The notes under the pieces: model-generated | Told to the model about the DNA's origin: nothing | What the model saw: only the letters and a program-made list of their open reading frames with translations | The model's database searches: none | Assembly: GCA_005281725.1 (NCBI GenBank) | Contig: SSBO01000001.1 | Location: forward strand, 10,122,251-10,186,250 | Source: Wuchereria bancrofti | Taxonomy: Eukaryota; Nematoda; Chromadorea; Rhabditida; Onchocercidae | Direction: 5' to 3' | DNA length: 64,000 nucleotides | Part shown: one piece after another, positions 23,519 to 37,390 of the stretch | Position numbering within the stretch: position 1 is the stretch's first letter | Layout of the letters: each line of letters starts with the position of its first letter | Program-made: the position numbers and the translations under genes

Positions 23519-26282
23519 TATGTAATGCAAAAATATAAAACATGCATACTTTGCATGCTTACTTTTTATTATATTTATAAGAAAAAATTCAATTTTACTT
23601 TAAAACCTTTTCTGTTCAAATATTTTTTAGTTAATTATACGAATTCATATGTGTCAAAAATTTTTTCAGCGATTAATTTTTCATAAATTTTTATTTTTTT
23701 TTAAAGTTTCTTTTAAAACTGTTTCATATCATTTCATCATGTTATCATTGCTTGTTTACTATTTGATTTTTAAAAACTAATAAGTGCACAATTTTTAATG
23801 TTTAATTATTAAAGCTCAGTAATTTGCAAACAAAAAAAAAATACTTTATTACTTCTAATTAAAATGCATTCCATATTAAATTAATCTCTAATTATTTCAC
23901 TGATAATCCTAAATAAATTTGAAATTAAAATTAAAATTTGATACTAGTTGTGCTAAATTATAAATCTTTCGTAAAAGAACCTTTTTTTTTCAAACATTAT
24001 TTTACAAATTTTTATTTCAATGAAATTTTTAATAGTTTACAATTATATTATTATCTAGTACAATTACAGTACGATAAGATACAATCATAACTATAATACA
24101 ATATGATATGATCCAATTTTGAAAATAAAAAAAGAAGAAAAAATTTTAAAATCATTTTCAAAAGTTTTGAGATTTTCTCAAAGAGGCAATTTTTACGCAC
24201 TGATTGTGCTTTTAAATTTGAACACATTTGTTGTCATTAGTTAAAAAGATTTTGCCGAATGTATTTTTTTTTTTTTTTCATATAAAATTAAACACCAAAA
24301 TTTGTTTCTATGATTCATCAATGATAAATAAACAAGGATAGTGCCAATATGGCTGCCATAATTAATTTCAAGTGAATTAAATTTTGTTTCTTTAGTAAAC
24401 TTTAAAAAAAATATATATGATGGATATTTTAAATTATTATTTTTAATAATATTCATCAAATTTTACAGATGCGAAAAAAAAGAATGCGACTAATGAAGTG
24501 AATTATTAAAAGATCAAATATATCGAATTAAAAAATAGTCTAAAATTTTTTCCTTATTATTTAAATATTTTTAAATTGATAAACATCTAGAAAAGTGGAG
24601 TATTAAATTTCATAAATAATATTTATTAAAAGGTATTAAATCTTATAAAGTAGTCTTAAAATAATATTAAATTTTATAAATAGTAAATTAAATTGGCTAA
24701 CTTAGAAAAGTGAAATCATTAAGTTTTATGAATAGTATTTATTAAATAATATTAAATTTTATAAAATAGTATTATGAATATTCTCGCTGAAATTACTTCC
24801 CTAAAAAATACATACAAAAGATGAAGAATGATTTTAAGCTTCTCAAATTTTACTAAAATATTAATACTCTTAAATTACTAAATATTATTACTTTTAAAAT
24901 ATAACTTTTAGTATCTAAAAAAAAGAAAAAAGTAATGAATTTGTAAAGGAAATGGAAAAGAAAATTTTTTCCCTAAATTTTCATATGAATGAAAAGGAAA
25001 TCGATGTTGCTTTAACAGATGGCAATTAATCACTTTTTAAGAGGTAATATTAATGAGTAACGATTACAATAAGTCATTTCATTCTAATTAGCTTTTTTTT
25101 TTCTAAAAAAAAAAAAACAAAATTGAGCAAGAAAATTTTGCGTAGAAAATTTTAGTTTCACTTCTTATTAATTAATAAATTCTAAAAATGTCAATTTAAA
25201 TTTTTATTTAAAAAAAAACGAAATTTTGTTAAAATTTAGGTTATTCATTTTGCTAATACTATATTTTCTACTTTTTTTAGAGTAACTTTAAAATTACAAT
25301 AAAATAGCTAAAAGTTAACTAAATTAATGATCAAAAAAGTTAAGTAGCATTCATTCAAAAATTTTGCAATTGTTTAGGGAATAATTTGCAAAAAAAAGTA
25401 AGTTATAAGTAAGTTATTGAGTAATTTATTTTGTTTCCTATAATATTTTTAATTTTTTTTTAAAAAAAAAGAAATTTGCACACATTTTGTAAAATAACTT
25501 TTTTAGCAAAAAAAAAAAGAAACGAATAAAAAGTGGTAAGAAAAATGCGCAAAATATTCGTTTTACTTTACTTTATTATTGCATGTCACATGCTAATATA
25601 TAATTTGTAAATTATAATTGAAAGCGATGGATGAATAATATTTGAAAAAAAAAAAAAAAAATTATTATTTTCATTTTTTGACATTTTTCGTTTTTTTTTT
25701 TTTTTTTTTTCTTTTAAAAAACAATGCTACTGAAATTTTTATTGAAATTTTCATTCAATTTCTATTGAAATTTTTATTCAACTGAAATTTTCATGCAGTT
25801 TGCACAAATTAAATGGAAATATAAATGTTTGCATGGAATAATTAATATTTTTGAATTTTAGAAAAAGATAAAATTATAGTGAAAATTGTAATATAATTTA
25901 AAGAAATTCAATATTTACCTTATAGTTATAGTTCAAAAATCACTTATCATTTGTATATTTTTTTAATTAAACGATGATTTCATTCTTTCCTTTCAATTTT
26001 CATCATTTCATTTCAATGAAATTCTTGCATAATGCATTTTCTGCTTAATTAGCACTAATCTTTTCATCTAACACTTAATTAGCAAAGGTAGAAAAAGATG
26101 TGTTAGTTATGAATTATCACTAATGAATGTCAGAAAGCAAAAATGAATTTTTCTTTTTTTTTTTTTTAAATAAAAAAAAAATTTGCTAAAGAATATGTCA
26201 AATTGCTAAATAATATAACAAATTGCTAAGTAATACAATTTTTTTTAAGTTTAACAAATTATATTGCATACTTCTATTACTT

Positions 26283-26760
26283 ATCAATCAATAATCAAAT
26301 CAGTAAACGATCATCGCATAATCTGATCAATAAATTTTAGCAATAGATCAATAAATTTTAAAATATCATTTATATATGCATCATTAGATGGATCAAATAC
26401 TTATATTATCAGTATATATCATTACTTAAAATAGTTATTAGTATATGTTAGAACTTAAATTACTTATTATTATATGATAAATAATCAAATCAATAAACGA
26501 TCATCGCATAATCTGACTAACAAATTTTAGCAATACATCAATAAATTTTTAAATATTATTTATATATGCATCATTAGATGGATCAAATACTTATATTATC
26601 AGTATATATCATTACTTAAAATACTTATTAGTATATGTTAGAACTTAAAATACTTATTATTACGTGATAAATAATCAAATCAATAAACGATCATCAAATG
26701 ATCTGTCAAGTTAGTAACAAATCAATAAATTTCAACAGATCAATAAACTTATGTCATTAT
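26283..26760. repeat. Tandem repeat with 190-bp unit, about 2.4 copies
   Basis: ATAATCAAATCA recurs at 26291, 26481 and 26671, exactly 190 bases apart. Long matching stretches follow (for example ATGCATCATTAGATGGATCA and ATTATCAGTATATATCATTA). Copies 1 and 2 differ by scattered substitutions; the third is partial and more diverged. No gap lies between them, so this is probably a real tandem duplication. Confidence 0.9.
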
Positions 26761-28115
26761 TTTAAAATAATTCAAAAATGAGCTATAAATATCTCAGATG
26801 AATGTTATAAAGAAAAATATTAAATTTTCATTCATTTTTTTTTTTTGGTTTCATTTTATGGACATCATATAATGGACGTATGATAATTATGTTCAATCAA
26901 TTTCATTTAGACTGTAACAATTTAAAAAAAAAAAAAAAAGAGGATTGAAAGAAAATTATTATGAAAAGAAGTAAATTTAAAAATATAATACTTTCATTCC
27001 TTTTTTATAGATCATTTATCACTTTTTTTTTTCTTTCTTTTTAAACTAAAAATTGCTCTATTTCTTGATTGTTATTATCATTTTTTTTTTTTTGAAGTTT
27101 AATTTAGAAATTTTTTTTTTCTGACAATGAATAATTCAAAAAATTGATAATAATAATAAAATGTAAAAATTTCCATTCGTTTTTTTTTTGAGAATTACTA
27201 CAATTATCTATTATGGCATATACAATGAATAGCTATGAATAAAACTATAAAACGAATATAAAATGTGATTTTTTTTTAAAAGAAAAAAAAAAAGGAAAAA
27301 ATATTAAAGAGAAAAAAAAAAACAAATAAAAAGAGGAAAAAAATGATGAAAAAAAAATGAAAAATGATGAAAGTGTATGGGAAATTTTACAAATATTTTC
27401 GCTATTTTTTCATTTCATAAATTATTAATTAATAAATTAAACAAAAAAGAAGAAAAGAAAAAAACAAAGAGAGTGTTATCCGTTCTAAGTATTAATTTCA
27501 AATAAATTATAAAATGCAAAAGATATGCAAAAAAAAAATTTTTCAAAATTTCATTTTATTTTTTAAATCTCTATCTATATGTATTATAAGTAATGTGAGA
27601 ATGCATCATAATTTCGGAATTTTAAATTGATAATTCTAATATTAAATTAATGCGCCTTCTTTTTCTGTTACAGGAAATATTAAGTGATAATATTTTTAAC
27701 AATTTTGAAAATTTTAAATTGATAATTCTAATATTAAATTAATTCTGCCTTTTTTTTGTTATAGGAAATTAAATGATAAATATTTTTAAATTACTAATTA
27801 AATTCTTCATTTATTAGGAAGATATTTGTGTTATTAAGAAATGATAACAAAATAACAGAATGCGTTAATGACAAAATAATTAAATTAATTTTTATTTTTT
27901 TCAGTTCTAATGAATACTGCGCTAAATCAATTTCAATTCTAATGAATACCTTTTTTTACAAAAATAGCTAAAAATTTTTTTGAAAATTAAATAATCCTAA
28001 AATATTCCTGAAATATTTTAATATTTTAAAATTTTTTGGGAGAATTTTTGTTAGGAAAGATTGGAAATTGCTAATTTCAAACATAACAAGAATAGGCTAA
28101 GGAATTTGAATGAAT

Positions 28116-28182
28116 TATTTGTGTATGTATGTATGTGTGTATGTGTTTGTGTGTGTGTCTGTGTCTGTGTATGTCTGTGACA
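28116..28182. repeat. (GT)n/(GTAT)n microsatellite
   Basis: Interrupted TGTATGTATG and GTGTGTGTCTGTG tract, the only sizeable GT tract in the window. Confidence 0.9.
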
Positions 28183-29360
28183 TGCACAATTATTACATAT
28201 TGTCAACAAATAATCACGAAAAAAAAAATGAATGTGAATAGGAGTTAGTTTACTTAGCGATATGTAAATAAGAAATCGTTGATAATGGTTGGAACGGAAT
28301 GGAAATGAATTTCATTAAATATCTTTTAACTGAAAAAATATTTTAGTATATAATTACCAATTTTTTTTTTGCTAAAGCAATTCCAATTATTATTGAAAAA
28401 AGGAAAACAAAAAAAAATGATGTAAAAATTAAAAAAGAAATTTAAAATTGTGCTTAGGAAAGAATTAATTTTTTTTTGCAATAAATTAATCAAAGTTAAT
28501 TAGTTAATTGATAATTTATTTGTAATATATTAATACATCCATTTTATTATATTGACATTAACTTATTTCTTGATAATTATTTAATAATTTAAAATATCAA
28601 AGTAAAAATAAAAAAGTTCAAAATGTTAAAGTAAAATAATTAAGTAATATAATTAAACATGTAAAAAAAGAATTATCAAAATAAAAATTATTAATTTAAT
28701 TTCTAAAGCATTCAATCAAAAAAAAAAAGAAAAGAAAAGAAAAAAGATGAATGGAAAAAAAAACAAAAAACAAAAATTGTTTGAATATTAGCGTCGAAAG
28801 AAAAGGAAAAACAAAAAAGATATAGCATAAAGAAAAAAAAAACACTTTCATACTTAAAAAAAAAAAAAATATTAACTTAATAAAAAAGAAAACAAATAAT
28901 AAATAAATGAAAATAAGAGAGAATGATGACAATAGCGCATGAAAATTGACAAGAAAAAATGTTATTGAAATAAAAAGCGCTTATTTTATTTTCACTATTG
29001 ATACTCCACCAAAATAGAAATGTAATTTAAATTTAATTATAAAATTTCAATTAGAATACATCATCTTTTTCGTCTTATACATATTTTTTTTTCACTTTTA
29101 TTTTTCTCTCTACAAGTAATTTAGTAATTGTTTTTGAAAAAGCTTAGCCATGCATAAGAAGAAATCTTAGCAAAGAAATTAGTTCTGGCTAGTAGAATTT
29201 AATTCATTCTAATATTGAATGTTTTAATATGAAAAAAAATTTTTTTTTTTATTTGAATAGAATTTACTCATCTAAAAATTATTGCTAAATGAAATTCAAA
29301 AGAATAATATCGAATTTTATATTTGTTATGCAAATTCAGTGTTTTTTTTTTTTTGTTTAT

Positions 29361-29487
29361 CTTTCTTTTATATCACTTAGTGATATTATCATTTATATAA
29401 TTAGTACAGTAAATTCGTTTTTAAAAATTTCCAAAAAGAAATTTATAATTTTATGATAATATCACCAAGTGATATAAAAAAAAGAAG
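29361..29487. repeat. Inverted repeat, about 30-base arms and 60-base spacer
   Basis: The arm TATATCACTTAGTGATATTA (from 29369, continuing TCAT) is matched in reverse complement by the segment ending at about 29478 (ATGATAATATCACCAAGTGA). Pyrimidine-rich flanks pair as well. Each arm also contains a near-perfect palindrome (ATATCACT/AGTGATAT). It could be a small foldback element or a hairpin; no target-site duplication was established. Confidence 0.7.
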
Positions 29488-30206
29488 CGTCAAATTTTTA
29501 CATTGTAGAAAAAATTTTGAAATTACAATAAATTCTAAATATCGTAGATTTCAAAAAAAAAAAAATATTTTCACCTATTTTGAAATTAATTTTATCAGTG
29601 AAAAAATTAAATAGCACCAATAATTAATTAATCCTTTAACTTTTTCATTTCTCTTTTAAAAAAAAACAATCGACAAAAATTTTTTACATTACTAAAAATT
29701 TTTATAAAGGAATTTTTGAAATAAAAATTTAGTTATCCAACGATTAACTCTATTTAACCTTCAAATATCATACATTGATAATTTAATTGCAGGAAATTGT
29801 GAGACTATTTTATTAGTATTATATTGATTAATTGCGCATTTATCATTTTTGATATTTTTTTTTTTTATTCAAACTTTTTTTCTTTTTGATTGCAAAATAT
29901 TTTTGTTAATTAGTAATGATAATTTGAAATTATATGATAAAACAATGAAAATAGATTATACTATCATAATGTTTATGTCACATCATTTGTCACCACAATT
30001 AATACATTCTTCATACCAATAAATAAATCTCAAATTCAAATAATTTATTCATTTATCAAAAATGTCAATTTATAAAATTCACCAAAACTGGAATGCAATA
30101 TGATTGATGACAATATTGAATTTATTCATTATATCCTATATTAATTTCACCATTTGTCGCAAGAAAAAGGAACTTTATGGACAAAATTAAAAGAATTGAA
30201 AAGAAG

Positions 30207-30245
30207 GGATTGAGAGAGAGAGAGAGAGAGAGAGAGGGGAAGAGA
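30207..30245. repeat. (GA)n microsatellite
   Basis: Perfect GA run of about 28 bases followed by an imperfect one. Confidence 0.95.
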
Positions 30246-30369
30246 GAAAAGAAAAAAAGAGGTATTTTTAATTATTATTTTCTCAAAAAATAATCGATTG
30301 ATCAGTAGGCGATTATATCATTAATTATTGACTGATTGATTGATTATTTAAATACTAATAATGATGAGT

Positions 30370-30655
30370 GCATCAATAATTCATTATTGGTAATTAATTT
30401 TGATCAACTAATATTGATGTCATTTTGATGATTAGGAAAAATTATCAATAATTTATTGTTAATAATTAATTTTGATCGACTAATATTGGTGATATTTTGA
30501 TGATTAGAAAAAATTATCAATAATTTATTGTTAATAATTAATTTTGATCGACTAATATTGATGATATTTTGATGGTTAGAAAAAAATGTTAATAATTTAT
30601 TATCAATAATTCGTTTTGATCAACTAATATTGGTGATATTTTGATGATTAGAAAA
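30370..30655. repeat. Tandem repeat, about 72-bp unit, 4 copies
   Basis: The block ATTATCAATAATTTATTGTT is followed by AATTTTGATCGACTAATATT and GATATTTTGATGATTAGAAA. It recurs with starts near 30441 and 30513 (72 bases apart), with diverged copies on either side. Confidence 0.85.
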
Positions 30656-31287
30656 AAAGAAAAAATAAAAACGAAAAAACTAGCAAATCATTTCAAATAA
30701 TTTACAATGTTTTTATTTTTCCTTTTTTTTTCGAGATATTTTCAAAATTAAAAAAAAAGACAATAAATGAATTGAACGTATAAAAATAATTGAAAATAAA
30801 AAAATACCATTGAATTAGTAATGAATATGATAATAATCGTTTAAAATTTTCATAAAATCAAAAATCTGGAATACCTTATCAATCCTACAAATTGTCTTGA
30901 TTCATTGTAATTCTGTTCAAAAAAAAAAAAATTTGCTTAACATTTTTGAAATTCATATTTTACAAATTCAAAATGTTAACATTTTTTTTTAATAAATAAA
31001 ATAACAATATGTGAATATGCTATCATTATTACAGCTTAACAATAATTTAGTAATTAATTGCAACTTAGGAAATTAATTAGTTTACTATGGTTGCAATAAA
31101 CAATTTGAAATGATTTTCCCATTGAAATATTAATTCACTAAGATGAAATTTATTATTTCCGTTACAAAGAATAAAAGAATACGAATTATCCTATTTAGTT
31201 TATACTTCTTCAATGTCCATTTTTCATTGTGTCCACTCTAACCTTTAATATAGTAAATCTGAGGGTCACTGAATAATATGAATAGAA

Positions 31288-31325
31288 GTAAAAGTAGTAG
31301 TAGTAGTAGTAGTACTAGTAGTAAT
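31288..31325. repeat. (AGT)n microsatellite
   Basis: Nine to ten AGT units with one CTAGTAGT interruption. Confidence 0.9.
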
Positions 31326-31454
31326 ATGAAAAATAATATCAAATCGGATTATTCAGATTAGAATGATTAAAATGGAACTGAGATGAAGAAGGATACTTGA
31401 CCTTTACTATATATTCATGACCTATTACAATACTGCATGATTAAATACAATCCT

Positions 31455-31592
31455 TCAAAAAAAAAAAGAAAAAAAATTCTCGAAAACAAAAAAAAAGAAA
31501 AAAATTCTCGAAAACAAAAAAAAAAGAAAAAAATTTTCGAAAACAAAAAAAAAAGAAAAAAAATTCTCGAAAATGAAAAAAAAAAGAATATT
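31455..31592. repeat. A-rich minisatellite, 27-31 bp unit, 4-5 copies
   Basis: Units of poly-A with one G, followed by TTCTCGAAAA (starts near 31478, 31505 and 31564, plus a TTTTCGAAAA variant). The Lys-rich and Phe-rich frames through it on the two strands are repeat artefacts. Confidence 0.9.
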
Positions 31593-32574
31593 TCAAATGG
31601 CATTTTTATATATGAATTTAATGATTCATACAAAAAAAATATCATTTGCGCATTTGCGCATTTATGCATGTGAATTAAAAAATTTACAATTGATTGCTGG
31701 CAATTTTCTAATGAATAGAATACGATGCAAAATTTATATTTTTGTTTTTCTCATTCAATAAAACTACAAGAAAAAAAAAATTTAACACCTGAAGTGGAAA
31801 GAAAATAAAATAATCAAAACAATTTTAATAGTCGGAGATAAAATGCAATAAAATTTATAAAAATCCACTTAAAATTCAGACATACACTCATTTTTGAAAT
31901 ATTTTTAAATCGTTTCTTTCTTTTTTTTTTTGCAAATATTTAGAAATATTAAAAAAAAAATGTTTTATTCTGAAATATTATAATTTATTCGAATGACAAT
32001 GATAAGTATTATGTAGCAGTATAATTGTTATTTTACATATTCTAAAAAGTATTAATTAGAAGTTGATAATTAGAAGTTTTAAAAATTATTAATTAGAAGT
32101 TGAAAAAAAAAAACTTTTTGCTATACTAACAAATAAATGATAATCAAAAGGATGGTAAATTTCAAATGTAAAAAAAAAAAGAAAATTATGCTAGCAATAA
32201 AATAAATTGCTCACTCGTTTTGCTTCTTCTTTTTTTTTTCAAAAAAATAATAACCAAGAACTAATTATGAGCAGTATTGTTAACTTTTATGTAAATTTAT
32301 CAAAAAAAAAAAAGTTATTGAAAAAGTAAAAAATTTAAATAAAAAAATTTAAATTGATGCTATTAGAATTGTCGCATAATTAATATAGCAATTATTGATT
32401 AGGCTTAATTATTTTAAAGCTTAGGCACATATGGAAAGAGATATAATAGCTGTATATTGCGATTATAATGAGCTATCTAATTCCGCCTTAGACATCTCAC
32501 ATTTCAATTTTATCTCTCAAAAGTATTTTGCGTGATTTCCATGTCAACGCTTTACTACTAATTAGTTTACTTGT

Positions 32575-33125
32575 TATTAGGTAATAGTACTAAACTAGAA
32601 TAAGTTTAACAAATTTAGTATTATTACTAAACTAGAAAAAAGTTGAATAAATTTAGTATTATTACTAAAACAGGAAAAGTTAAATAAATTTAGTATTATT
32701 ACTAAAACAGGAAAAGTTAAATAAATTTAGTATTATTATTAAAATAGAAAATTTTAAATAGATTTAGTATTATTAATAAAATAGAAAAAGTTGAATAAAT
32801 TTAGCATTATTACTAAACTAGAAAAATGTTAAATAAATTTAGTATTATTACTAAAATAGAAAAAAGTTAGATAAATTTAGTATTATTATTAAAATAGAAA
32901 ATTTTAAATAAATTTAGTATTATTAGTAAAATAGAAAAAAGTTAGATAAATTTAGTATTATTACTAAACTAGCAAAGTTTAACAAATTTAGTATTATTAC
33001 TGAACTAGCAAAGTTTAACAAATTTAGTATTATTACTAAACTAGAAAAAAGTTAAATAAACTTAGTATTATTACTAAACCAAAAAAAGTTAAAAAAATTT
33101 AGTATTATTACTAAACTAGAAGAAA
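32575..33125. repeat. Tandem array of 36-38-bp units, about 14 copies, each containing a small hairpin
   Basis: TTTAGTATTATTACTAAA followed by a C/A-tagged linker (ACTAGAAAAAGTTAAATAAA and variants) repeats with starts near 32614, 32652, 32689, 32726, 32762 and 32800, and so on to 33113. Within each unit TTTAGTA and TACTAAA are perfect reverse complements around a TTAT loop. Copies differ by point changes and small indels. Confidence 0.9.
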
Positions 33126-34486
33126 AAGTTAATCCCAATTAGTCAATTAATTTTGCTAGTTATTAGTTAAATTTAATTGCTAAATAGAATGACTATAGAT
33201 TAAACTTTTCGAATTTGAACTAATTAGAACTATTTCTATGAAAATTTTCGCATATATATGTGTCTCTTTTATTTTTCAATTATTGATTCAAAAATGGAAT
33301 CAAATGTCTAAAAATAATTTTTCGTTATAAAATCTTCCAACGAATTTATGCATTTCTAAAGCATAAACAAAAACAAAAAAAAAAAAACAAAAGAACGGAA
33401 AAAAAATTGAATAAATTATTCTAAACTATATGTCAAATATTCTTTTCACAGTCTTTCATTTTTTTTTTCCTTTCCTTCTTTCTATTTTTTGAAGAAAAAA
33501 AAAATGAAATGCTAATTAGATGAAAAATGCAAAAAAAAAAAAAAAAAAATTCATATCATTCTTTTTCCTATTGTTACCGTAATCTTTCAACAATTTTTTT
33601 TGCTTTTGCAAAGAATTTCATTCATATTTGTCAGCCATTAATAATTAAACTATGAAATTTTTTTTTTTAAATTCATTGTTAGAATAGAAATAATATACTA
33701 AATCAATTTGATAATTAAAAATGAAATAAATTTTTTCACTAAATAATGTCTAAGTTAAAATTATTAAAATTTCATTCACGCATTGCATGAATACAATTGT
33801 TAATGAAGTATTATTACTACTTCTACTACTAATACTGCTATTAATGCTTACTAAATATAGTTACTTACTTTCATAATTGATATATTAATTTAATACCCAA
33901 ATAGGAAATGTATGATGGAAATGAAAAGTAAAATTTAAATTGAAATAAATGATAAAATTATAAAAAATGATCCATTTTTTTAGAAAAATTCATTGCGTCA
34001 ATAATTAATTTTAATAGCAAAAAGAAAAAGTATTAATTTATAATGAAATTATAAATATTATTGATATACAACGTAATAAAAATTCAAATTGTTTTTTTTT
34101 TTTTTTATAGAAAAAATATAAAAAATAGAGAAATTCAAACGTTTTTTTTGCACTTAATTCGTTTTGTTTTAATTTAAAAATATTACAATATTTTAATTTT
34201 TCAAAATTTTACAAATTTTTAGCAACAATTATTTACATGCATTGATAAAAATTAATGTATGAAATCTTTTCAAACTAATTTTTTTTTTCAAATTTAAAAA
34301 TTATCAAACTTAAATTTCTTTTTTTTTTTTGCTATTCTTGAAGAATTAAATGAATAAATGTTGCAAATTTGCAAAAGTTGAAAGAAAAAAAAAGAAAGAA
34401 AGAAAGAAAGAAAAATGACAAAATTATTGTTAAGAATTTCGGCGACTATTATCGGACAAATTCATTCCAATCTTTTCATTTTACAG

Positions 34487-34615
34487 TTTGAGATCATAAA
34501 AATTTCGGACAAATTAAATGAATTAATTGTTGAAGACAATTTTAAAATTTTAATGAAAAGTTTTATGAGTAGAAATGAGAATATCAAAGAAAATATGAGC
34601 GATAAAGAGTTCGCC
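34487..34615 (+). other. Isolated exon-like frame, 43 codons
   Basis: A polypyrimidine-rich acceptor (TTTTCATTTTACAG) precedes a 129-base frame ending at a good donor (GTATGT). The peptide (FEIIKISDKLNELIVEDNFK and on) is not low-complexity, unlike other frames in this region, and reads as a charged helix. No neighbouring exon that would join it was found, and I do not recognise a family. It could be a remote exon of an unseen gene or chance. Confidence 0.25.
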
Positions 34616-35919
34616 GTATGTGACGTTTTCGGTTCATTGAATTTTACAATTTCCTTTTAATATCTTCAAAAGTTCGTTTTCACAAAATACATTTCATTTC
34701 ATTGTTAATTTAAGCATAAAAAGAAAAAAAAATTTTTTTGTTTTTCTTATTTGAGAAATTTTATGATAAAAAATGAAAAAGTTGAATTTGTCATTTTTTC
34801 TTCTTTTACTTTTACAGTTTTAATTTATAAAGTGTTCTTATTTATTGTTTGTTTTGATTAATTACAGCTTAAATTATCATATCAAAAAGAAAAAAAAATT
34901 TTTTTTAGGAATTTGATGTTCTCATTGATGACATTTTCTTTTTTTTTTTTTTTTGAATTTTAAATCATATAAGAAAGTTTATCATAAAATTTTCACAGAT
35001 TAATTTAGCAAATAATAACGATAATAATATTGATTTGAATAAATAATGATTTGCTAAAAATTATGGATAATTTAAATTTAAAAAATTTTTGCATAATTTA
35101 TTGTTCGAAATTATTATAATAATTACTATTAATATAGAAAATGAATTCTCATTGAAAAGATTAAAACTTAGAATACAAAATTTTAAGCAAATGTTGAACT
35201 TTCTATTTTTATATATTTACTACATACATTGTAATTATTACTTTCTAACAATTATCATATGTTATTTTATAATTTCAAAAATAAAAATTAATTTTTGTAA
35301 AAATTTATTGCAAAATTCCTGTTAATAGCAGTTGATTAATTAAATTAATTAATTTGTTGATTTAACTAATCAATCAATATAATATTTATGCATATTTCTG
35401 CCTAATCAATCATTCAATTTTAATTGATTCCGATAATTATTATAATAATTGACTGATACATAGATTATATTTAAATGCCTCATTTTCTTTTTTTTTTTTT
35501 TTTTAAATACCTGTTCATTCCATTGAGCAAAAAAAAAAGAAAGAAAAACTAACTTACAATAGCAATTGATCAAAATAAGATTGCTAAAATTTTTCATAAA
35601 ATATAAAATTCAAAAAAAAGGAAAAAAATTGAGATGAAATTTTGTTATAAAAAAAAAGAAATAAAAAAAAAGAGATAATTATAGTGTAATTTGGAAAATT
35701 TTCTTACTATTTGTATTATTATACTTAAAAAAAAAAGTTATTTCATATTCATTTATTAATAAGCGAAAGATAAAAGATTAAAGTACAAAAAAAAAAATTT
35801 TTTTTTCAATTGTAGAATTATGTTAATTAGCAAAATTAAATAATTTTAATTATAATTGAAATGTAAGAATGTTAATAATGAAAATTATCCAAAACTAATG
35901 TGCTAAATATATAAATTTG

Positions 35920-35945
35920 AAGAGAGAGAGAGAGAGAGGGAGAGT
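35920..35945. repeat. (GA)n microsatellite
   Basis: Short perfect GA run in the gene-poor stretch. Confidence 0.9.
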
Positions 35946-37344
35946 TAAGTAAAGGTAAGTAATATGAAAAAAAAAAAAAAAGAAATAAAAGATTATGAAT
36001 GTAAAAAAATTTCAAATAAGCAATTATTTTTGTTGCTGAGAGAAATAATTAAATTGAAAAGACTAAATTTTAAATATATTTTTGATGAAGCTATAAAATG
36101 TTGTGTACTTTTTTTTTTTTCTTCATTTAAGTACCATTTAAAATTAAATCATTCATATCATGAATAAACAGACATGCGATATTTTTCATTCTCTTTTCAT
36201 TGATTAAAAATTTCCACTTATTTTTTCATTACTTTCATTTCCTGTTTACTTCTCTTTTTTTTTTTTATGAAAATTATTTGAACACATTTAGAAATTTTCG
36301 TAATTTCTTTTATAAGTCTAATTTATTTGAAAACATTTAGAAATTTTCATAATTTCTATTATAAGTCTAATTTCTTTCTTTTCATTTCTTTTTTTTTTCT
36401 TTTTGCATAAAATATTATAAATTAATTTTATTTCAAAATATTTAATGATGAATTTTTATTTCTAAAATATTGATTTCTTTTTTTTTTTTTAATGAAATGA
36501 TTTATTTGTTGTGAATAATATAGTGCATATTTACATACTATAAATTAATTAAATTAGATATAATGTGAGTATATAATCTTTCGAGAAATATCTTTTCAAT
36601 AATTACCACTCTAATAAATTATAAATGAAAATAATTAGATATAAAAGTACACTTTATGAGTATTACTTAAATTTAATTTTAGTTGTACCATATGAGTACA
36701 AATATCATATTAATTCATAAATATATCGTCGTGTTTTAAATTTTTTGTTAAATTATATTTGGTTGCAATTCCTCTACTCCAATGCTCCATCCATTATTTA
36801 TTGATAAAAAATAAATAAAATTATCAATGCTTGAGATTTTTTACTTCAAAAAATACTGCAACTTAAAATATTTCACATTTATATCGATCAATAGATAATT
36901 CACTTCAAGTATAATCAATTTAATCAGTTATATAATCAAAATTTAGATGATAGCTACAGAACTTGCAACTTTTCATTATTATAAATATTTGAATAATATT
37001 AAAATTATCATCGAATGATGATGAAAGAATTGATATTATTAGTGATTTAATCATTAAAAAGAAGTTAAATTTACTCGCAAATTTTGGAATCATTTTGCTA
37101 GCAATTAAGAAAATATTTTGATAAAAAAAAAAAAAAAATTATTGATTGACTTCTTTGCTTCGTATAAGAGCAATTTAATGATTGAAAAAATTTCTAACAT
37201 TTGAAATAGAATTCTAATAAATGCCAGTTTTTTTCTTTCTTTTTTCTGATATAAGGAACATCCAGTCTGGTGGCTATTATAGTTGCTACTAGTTTTTGGT
37301 CGCAATATAATTAATTGTATATCATTTTGCTAAAGTTTTCTTTT

Positions 37345-37390
37345 TTCTTCTTCTCTCTTTCTCTCTCTCCCTCTCTCTCACACACCTCTT
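37345..37390. repeat. (CT)n/(CA)n microsatellite
   Basis: CTCTTTCTCTCTCTCCCTCT followed by CACACAC, about 640 bases beyond the stop codon of the dihydrouridine synthase gene. Confidence 0.9.

Noticed and set aside
28696..28932. Minus-strand 78-codon Phe-rich frame
   Set aside because: Homopolymer-derived composition, no conserved pattern and no exon neighbours.
31415..31761. Overlapping Lys-rich and Phe-rich frames on both strands
   Set aside because: Produced by the A-rich TTCTCG minisatellite.
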